The notes below the pieces were generated by a model. The model saw nothing but the letters and a program-made list of their open reading frames with translations, had not been told where the DNA came from and searched no databases. Below, in pieces: positions 51,501 to 60,500 of a DNA stretch of 64,000 nt. Positions within the stretch are counted from its first letter, which is position 1; each line of letters opens with the position of its first letter. The stretch is from NCBI GenBank assembly GCA_019925095.2, contig CM034388.1, forward strand, positions 248,001 through 312,000. The letters run 5' to 3'. This stretch comes from Dendrolimus kikuchii. Its lineage: Eukaryota; Arthropoda; Insecta; Lepidoptera; Lasiocampidae. The position numbers and the translations under genes are program-made.

Positions 51501-54500
51501 TCAGTCTGAATCGATCCGTCGTAAAGACATTCACGCATCGCGCGCGCATTTGAGATATCCACCCAATTGCAATACTAATCGGGTTCCAAGAGCTTGGTGA
51601 TAAGTGGCAAGTGAATCTAGTTGTGAAGCGGGAGATATATAACAAGAGAACACGCACTGCTGCTCCTGTATCGCAGACGCTCCGGTTACTCAGCTCATAT
51701 TATTACGGGTGAGTCCATTTATCTCCATTCCCTCTTACCCTTGCACCCTTGAAATCTGGCAATCGGCCAGATCATAGGATATATACTGAGTTTAAGTCAA
51801 ATCGGTCCGGTAGTTTTTCCGTAAAAACAGAACAGACAGACAGACAGAGTTACTTTCGCATTTATAATATTAATAAGGATTTGTCGACTGAGCCCGATTC
51901 GTTTTTTCCCTTTAGTAGAGCCTCCCCAAAATTATCCACGTAATGCTTCCCACTTCACTCTCTAGTTCAAGCGTGGACATTTGCAACACCAAAGGTGCTA
52001 CAAATGCGCTGCTGCTCTCTTAAAGGAGACTGGAACCTGGACACATATGCCGGAACACAACTCAAGGTTGTTATGGCGGCATACTCTAGACCATGGGTGG
52101 TAGCCATCCAGTCGGGCAAACACCCTACCTGGCTGTGGGTTGTTTGGTCGCCTCTTACGACAGGCCGCCCCAACGCAGGAAATTGTATTCTTTCTCCGTT
52201 CCTGCATGGATGACAATTTTTTTTTTTAAATAGAAAAAAATATTTATTTGATAGCCCCCAAAACTGAAACGAAATGATGGGGCATAGAATGATATTAAAT
52301 GAAAGATTTTTAAATTACTGTTGTTCGTGCCTACCCTGCAAGGGAACTGGCGTGAAGTTATGTATGTATGTATGTAATTTTAAATTTACATAATGTGTGT
52401 TGTATTGTCCTTTGTGGCCTCACTTGCTGGCCCCAGGCGGAAGAACAGCGCTGGTCTTAATTGATCAGCATATGCTGAAACTGGGTCTAATTTTGGACTT
52501 ATTCTGTTTCTATTATTTTACTGTTTGATAATACTCTACATTGTTTTTGTCCTAAATAAATTATATCTTTCTTTCTTCTAATCACTTTGGTTACTTATTC
52601 AAATTGATAGATATATACAGACATAACGTGGGTTCAATGAAATGTGTGTTAGATATAAATCGATAGGATTAAACACGCACTTGGCCATAATAAGATTTCA
52701 ACAGTATACAAAATATGTGAATACAAACAAACGCTTATATTTTAAAGCAGCACAGAGAAGCAACCAAAATTCTCCAATACCACCTAAACTTGGTAACAAG
52801 AGGGCGTGTAGACGTAGGGACGATGGTTATATCGTGTGATCGATATATTCTAGTAAAACTCCAAATAAAAATTATTATATCACCCGAATATATTTTTACC
52901 GAAATTGACATTACATTTTCACAATCTTTTTTATACATAAAGTCAAACGACCATAAATACAGCAAAGAAATACAGGGCGAATTAAGATTATTTATAATCC
53001 GCATGGCGGCTGTACAAAGAAATTCTTTAAACATATTCATATCGCTAATAAACTGTAAATTTATTATAATATGTTCCTAGATTCATTTAAGACAGAACCT
53101 CCACAAATTTGTGGTCAAATACAGATAATTGAAAAGAACGTTGAACTGATGCTTTCTCCCTCTAGCTACATAGAATTTGTATTAGAGTAAAAGAGACGAT
53201 ATAATTCTCTTGGCGCGGCAATTTTGATGGCAGCGGGAAGCTTTGGACAAAAATAATCTTGTTACGAGTGCGGGACTCGAATTAAAATGCCGTTGGAATT
53301 ACTATAGAATTTATTAGAACTATGCAAACACGTATAACACAGTTACAAATATAACTGGACGCAACCAGTACAAATTGTACAATTCAATAACACGCGCAAA
53401 GTCCGTCACTATATCGCTCATCGAATGTACGTCTTGCTAGTATCACCCCTCCGTTCGGGCATTCCTTTTATTCTGTACAAATACAATATGCTTCGACGCA
53501 AAACAACAACAACAAGAATTAGTTCGACACACCTGCCTAATGACTGCCATAAAACAAGTACAATAACAACAGAATGTTTTTCTTAATTACAAATTTTAAA
53601 CACAAAGTAAACAAAAAAAAGTCCAAATGCGGGAAAGGTAATAAACCAGGTTTATGGCAGGCAGATATGCATTCACTTTTTGTCGGCATGTAAAAATATT
53701 AACTTTGTACCCTCAAAAGGGTTAAATAATTAAAAATTTGGCCAAATATTATCTATACAGATAAATAAAATTGAAGTGTCTGTTTGTAATGTCAAAATAA
53801 AAATGTAAAAAAACAAAGGTGTGTGTTAAGGCGTGTAAATAGCCCTAACACGTAGTATGCGGGCTATTATGAACCAACGTTCAGCTCAAAATGAAAATAC
53901 GGTGATATAAATGCCGGGCAATCAAGACTCATACGCCAACCACTGGAGCGGCTAAGAAAATATGCCCACTCACCTTATCACAGTACGTTGTCAGATCACC
54001 ATGAATGAGTTCACCACACCTTCACCACGACACCAGACACAAGGGGAAGCCGGCCGGCTTATAACCAAATTCCAGTCCTTCCACTTGGGGCCGAGGGGGG
54101 CCGAGTTATTAAGCACCAGAGAGTAGTTATTTGATAAGGTTTAATAGTACATTATGGTACTAGTGTGTAACATTGGTGATTACCGCCGAGGCGCCATTGA
54201 GACTCGAGCCGTAGGCGAGGGTCTTAAGAGAGCCGAGGACGGTAATCATCAATACACACGTGTATCATACGACGTTTTTCAACACACTTGTGAATAAAAT
54301 AACAACAAAAACTCATTTTATTTAGTTGATAAAAAAAGTTATATATGAGTGAAAGTTTTATTTATTAAACACGTACGAGTTAAAATTATCTATTTAAATA
54401 AGAAGTTGCATGAAATGAGCAAGCAATAGGAACATTAATTGATTTGTTCTATAGAACACGATCTTTTTTTTTTTGAATAAAAACTTTTTTAAGAACAAAG

Positions 54501-57500
54501 CAACTCAACCAATAAAATTAAAAAAAAAAATCTATAACTCACTAGTGAGTTATAATGTTTTTTACTCACAGTTTGGTAATGGGTGTCATTCTGTGCCTAA
54601 TTGCGGTGACCATAGAGCCACTTTATGAGCAAGTGTGTTGAAATAGTACATTATGGTACTAGTGTGTAACATTGGTGATTACCGCCGAGGCGCCATTGAG
54701 ACTCGAGCCGTAGGCGAGGGTCTTAAGAGAGCCGAGGACGGTAATCATCAATACACACGTGTATCATACGACGTTTTTCAACACACTTGTGAATAAAATA
54801 ACAACAAAAACTCATTTTATTTAGTAGATAAAAAAAGTTATATATGAGTGAAAGTTTTATTTATTAAACACGTACGAGTTAAAATTATCTATTTAAATAA
54901 GAAGTTGCATGAAATGAGCAAGCAATAGGAACATTAATTTATTTGTTCTATAGAACACGATCTTTTTTTTTTTAATAAAAACTTTTTTAAGAACAAAGCA
55001 ACTCAACCAATAAAATTTAAAAAAAAATCTATAACTCACTAGTGAGTTATAATGTTTTTTACTCACAGTTTGATAATGGGTGTCATTCTGTGCCTAATTG
55101 CGGTGACCATAGAGCCACTTTATGAGCAAGTGTGTTGAAAATATTATTATTTATTAACGTGCGCCTGCTCAACTAGTACAGCAATGACCAACGACGACGC
55201 AGATTTATATTAGACCGGTCCGTGTCCGGGCCGGGGCGGGGTCGGAGCGGAGCCACTCCGTGCTGCGCGTTTATATTACACCGGGTGCTAAACGGGCGAT
55301 ACAAAATGTATGTAACGTTTCAAATTCGTGCCCCGTCCGGGCCACGTACGCGGCACGCCCCGGACACGGCCCGGTCTAATATAAATCACGGGCGATACAA
55401 AATGTATGTAACGTTTCAAATTCGTGCCCCGTCCGGGCCACGTACACGGCACGCCCCGGACACGGCCCGGTCTAATATAAATCTCGGGCGATACAAAATG
55501 TATGTAACGTTTCAAATTCGTGCCCCGTCCGGGCCACGTACACGGCACGCCCCGGACACGGCCCGTACACGCCCCGGACACGGCCCGGTCTAATATAAAT
55601 CACGGGCGATACAAAATGTATGTAACGTTTCAAATTCGTGCCCCGTCCGGGCCACGTACACAGCACGCCCCGGACACGGCCCGGTATAATATAAATCTCG
55701 GGCGATACAAAATGTATGTAACGTTTCAAATTCGTGCCCCGTCCGGGCCACGTACACGGCACGCCCCGGACACGCCCCGGTCTAATATAAATCTCGGGCG
55801 ATACAAAATGTATGTAACGTTTCAAATTCGTGCCCCGTCCGGGCCACGTACACGGCACGCCCCGGTCTAATATAAATCACGGGCGATACAAAATGTATGT
55901 AACGTTTCAAATTCGTGCCCCGTCCGGGCCACGTACACGGCACGCCCCGGACACGGCCCGGTCTAATATAAATCACGGGCGATACAAAATGTATGTAACG
56001 TTTCAAATTCGTGCCCCGTCCGGGCCACGTACACGGCACGCCCCGGACACGGCCCGGTCTAATATAAATCACGGGCGATACAAAATGTATGTAACGTTTC
56101 AAACTCGTGCCCCGTCCGGGCCACGTACACGGCACGCCTCGGACACGGCCCGGTCTAATATAAATCACGGGCGATACAAAATGTATGTAACGTTTCAAAT
56201 TCGTGCCCCGGCCGGGCCACGTACACGGCACGCCCCGGTCTAATATAAATCACGGGCGATACAAAATGTATGTAACGTTTCAAACTCGTGCCCCGTCCGG
56301 GCCACGTACACGGCACGCCTCGGACACGCCCCGGTCTAATATAAATCTTCCCTTAATATTGAAATTGTTTAACCCTTCAGCTCACTATTAGCACATATGT
56401 GTCCGCGACGAGAGTGCAGATCGCGTTTGTGCACGCGATCGTTAATTGTGTTGTTGTCTCGCTCTGTTTATATACGAGTTGTATGAAATGGGTATATTTT
56501 CTTGGTATATTACGAGATGGTGATAGTGTTAGTCTTGCGGCTTTTTGGTATATCGATAATTGTCTTAAGGGTTAACTTGAGAAAAGCTTAGGTTATTACT
56601 TCAATTTTATGTATATTAATATGATAATGTAAGGAAAGGTTATTTATTAATAAAATCTTTTATTGATTATAAAATATAATTTATTCTTAGTTACAATCAT
56701 TCTTTAGAATAAATATGGCTGGTGTTGTGGGTTAGAGTGAGAGAGGAGGAGCCTGCCTACCGCTGCCGTATGCGTGAAAGGGAAGCCAGAGGCGTAACGC
56801 GTTACGTAACGAAGCTGTTTACCCTCCCATTCTTATGAGATAACTTCTTAGTTGTCACTTCAAAAACCACTAAGCCCACGTGACTCAGATAATTCATTTT
56901 TTTTAATCTTGTTTGTCTGGATGTTCTGGCTACTTTTTAAAAACGACTGGACCTCGACGGGACTTTTACAGGCAGATAGCCGATGTTACAAAGAGTAACT
57001 TGGGCTAGTTTTAAAATTAGGGTCCTATAAAAAAAAAAACCACGCAAAGTCGCGGGCACAGCTAGTGTAGTGATAAGTTACCTTAGTTTTGGATATCTCT
57101 GCCTTCTCGGCCATGGTGTGGGTTTGAGTCTTCAGCGAGTCCATATAAGCGTCCAACTCGTCCCCGTCTCCTGCCACATCACCCCCCACCGTCTTGGGGG
57201 CGCGAAGTCTGGTGAGGGTCTTCTCCGATGAAGATATTTCATCTTCGATGTCTTTTATTTTTTTCAGCTGTTGACAAATTAATATTAGTGTGATTACGAG
57301 TTATTTTAAAAAAACTGCTCTGCTACAGCTACGGCGTAATGCTTTAACTTATCTATACATATTATATTATTAAAAGAATCCCAAATGCCGAAAGGTAATA
57401 AAATGTGTTTCTACATGTATGCAAGTGTGAATTTGTCTTTGTCGGCGTCTAGGTCGTAGCAATATTAAATAAATACTGTTTACAAAAAGATACCTTTTTC

Positions 57501-60500
57501 TCCTGCCAATAATCCTGAGGATATTCCACCATTTAATTAGGTTGGGGAAAAAGTTCCTTCGCATTTTATATAAAAATTCAAAAGGTTTTTTTATAAAGTT
57601 TATTTACATTTGACTAAAGTATGTAGGTGCCATTTTGTTGGATAACTTTTTGCCATCTTGTAGGTAGGGACGTGATCCCATTGCTATAAAAATTTTGCGG
57701 CTTCTGATCAAAAACCTGCGACAAGTGGTTTTGGCAGTCCTCTCGTGATGTTAACCTGACACTGCCTAAGGAATTCTGCAGAGACCGAAACAGGTGAAAA
57801 TCTGAAGGTGCAAGGTCAGGACTATACAGCGGATGCATTAACACCTCCCAGCCAAACTCTCGTAATTTTTGCTGAGTGGCTAAAGATGTGTGAGGTCTAG
57901 CGTAATCATGGTGAAAAACCACACCCCTTCTGTTGATTAATTCCGGCCGCTTTCTCTCAACTTTTTGCTTTAATCTCATCAGTTGTTCGAAGTACAGTTC
58001 AGAATCGATGGTCCTGCCTGGCGGTAACAGCTCATAATGAATAATGCCCTACCAATCGCACCATAGATAGACCACGATCTTTTTCGCACGTTCTTGTCGT
58101 ACGTGATCCACTTTTCATCACCAGTTATCAGCTTCTTCAAAAATGGTTCGGTTTCATTACGTCGTAATAAAGAATCGCAAATGAGTACACGGTTCATTAG
58201 GTTTCTTTCAGTGAGCTCATGAGGCACCCAAATATCGAGCTTTTTTGTGTACCCAGCTTTTTTCAAATGCGCCAAAACCGTTTTGTGGTCAATTCCCAGT
58301 TCTCCAGCTACATCGTAACTACTAATATGCCGATCTTGTTCCACTTTTTCAAAAATGGCATCAATTTTGTCCGTAACAGGGCGACCAGAGCGACGTGCAT
58401 CTTTGATATCAAAATTTCCGAATTGCAAACGTTTAAACCAAATTTGCGCTACTCTCACAGATACTGCATTAGGTCCATAAACATCACAAATTTTTTCGCG
58501 GCTTGTGTTGCATTTTTACCTTTTTTGTAGTAAAATTTTAAAATGTATCGAATTTCTTCATTAGATTCACTCATTTTAACAATAAGAAAAACAAATGAAA
58601 ATCCCACGTTTTCCTAATTCGAATTTGCAATTGTCTTCTTTAAAATTAAAACTTTTTAATGATACCAAAACCAGCCAGATACGAATGGTATAGCCAAAGA
58701 GATCTTATTACAAGTTCATACATACTATATGCGAAAAGACTTTTTCCCCAACCTATTATAAAAAATTGGTAAATCCTAAGTGGACACTTACCAAATCGTC
58801 GTAGGTGAGGGGTTTCTCCTGTTCCTCCTCTTTGGCGCCGTGCTTGATCATCCTCTTCTTCCGCTTCTTCTCGATACTCCCCGTCCGATCGAGGAACGTG
58901 TCCTCGTCGGACGAATAGTAATCGTCAGCACTCCAGTCTCGAGATTTTCTTCGGCGCGACTCTGTTTTTTTAAGTTCTCATAAATATTACGACGAGCTCT
59001 GTGGTTCAGTGGGCTAAGCCCTTGTAGACCTGGCTCACTGCAACGCGGAGGGTCAAGGTTCAATTCCTAGCACGGTATACATGGTGAATTTTGCATATGG
59101 GCCTTCAGGACCAAATCCTTAAACTATACGAGATGTCAGCCTGTGGTGATTTTCACGAGATATTAATAATAGAAATTAGCCCCTGATGACCTGTGGTCAC
59201 CATTGCCTATTGGCGTTTGAACTTGCATCACCATAGGGGGACAGGAACATGGCCACTAATGCTGAACACAGCTCAAGATCTATCAAATAATAAAACAGGA
59301 TAAAACTAGAATCTCACCATGCTTCGCCTGCCTCAAGAGGCCGGCCCTGTCGAGTTGCCGGCACGCTTCTAGCGCGCACGCGACGACGGCCTCCTTCTTC
59401 TTCCCTTTGTGAATGACTTCGGCGACGACCGGGCGACCCCTGGCGTCGTCCAGGGGCAACTCTACCCTGGAAGCAATTACATCTTCCATACCATATACCC
59501 GACAACATGGATGCCGAATAGAAAATAGAAAAAAAAATGTAACACAAAAATAGAGTACAAACAAACACAATGTAATAAATAGAATTAAATAATAAGATAG
59601 ATATATAACTAAATAAGATAAATGTAACAGAAATAAGATTTGTAATTAATAAGTAAGAAAAGAAAAAGAAAATAAAATTAAAAGATCCCCCCCCCCCCCT
59701 TTTACATCCCTAATATTAGAATTAGAATTTAGCTAGAACAAGACATGAAAAATAAGAGTCTGTCTTGGCAAAAGGACGGAGGAGTAAGCGATACAAAAAA
59801 AATTTTTTTTTTTTAAATGCAGGAGTTCAGCAGACAGGCAGACGACCCACTTGATGGAAAGCGGTTATCATCGCCTACGGACATTTGCAACAGCAAAGTT
59901 GCTACAAATGCGCTGCTGCTCTCTTAAGGGAGACTGGAACCTGGTCACTAATGCCGGAACACAACTCAAGGTTGTTATGGCGACATACTTTAAACTAGGG
60001 GTGGTAGCCATACCACCTGGCTGTGGGTTGTTAAGTCGCCTCTTACGACAGGCCGCCCCAACGCAGGAAATTGTATTCTTTCTCCGTTCCTGCACGGATA
60101 AAACGATTTACCATCACCACGCGGGTGAAACTATTACCAATTACCAATGCAACCTGCAAATCCAGGAACGACAAATGTCACCCCTTCCACTGCATATGAT
60201 GCCTTCTACAGCAATAGGCCTCGCTAAGCCCAACAGTGGGATATTTATGAGCTGATATGACTATTATGAATGGACGGCATACCTGCATATATAAATCTAT
60301 AATAGACCGGTCATGATCTATGGGGTGTGAATGTTAGGCCACTAGGATATTTGCCTATCTGAATGGCTACCACCCCTGGTCTAGAGCCAGGTTCCACTTT
60401 CTCTTTAGAGAGCAACACCAAATTGGTAGCTGTTTTGGTGTTACAAATGTCCATAGGTGATAGTAACCACTTTCCATCAGATGAATCGTCTGCCTGTCTG

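Larger units (their letters stand above)
47436..51779 (+). mobile_element. BEL/Pao LTR retrotransposon, gag-deleted, TSD TAGGA
   Basis: Two LTRs of 347 bp (47441-47787, 51428-51774), which I read as identical, with TG...CA ends, bracket a 3.6-kb interior. TAGGA is duplicated at 47436-47440 and 51775-51779. A primer-binding site follows the 5' LTR. One long frame encodes RT, RNase H and integrase; gag and most of the protease are missing. Identical LTRs point to a recent insertion, so Gag must have come from another copy. Confidence 0.95.

Noticed and set aside
55222..56391. Several ORFs of 60-150 codons on both strands
   Set aside because: All are read-through of the 96-bp satellite; frames are open only because the period is divisible by three.
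58988..59065. tRNA gene
   Set aside because: A- and B-box-like blocks are present but there is no matching acceptor stem or anticodon arm; it fits a SINE head.
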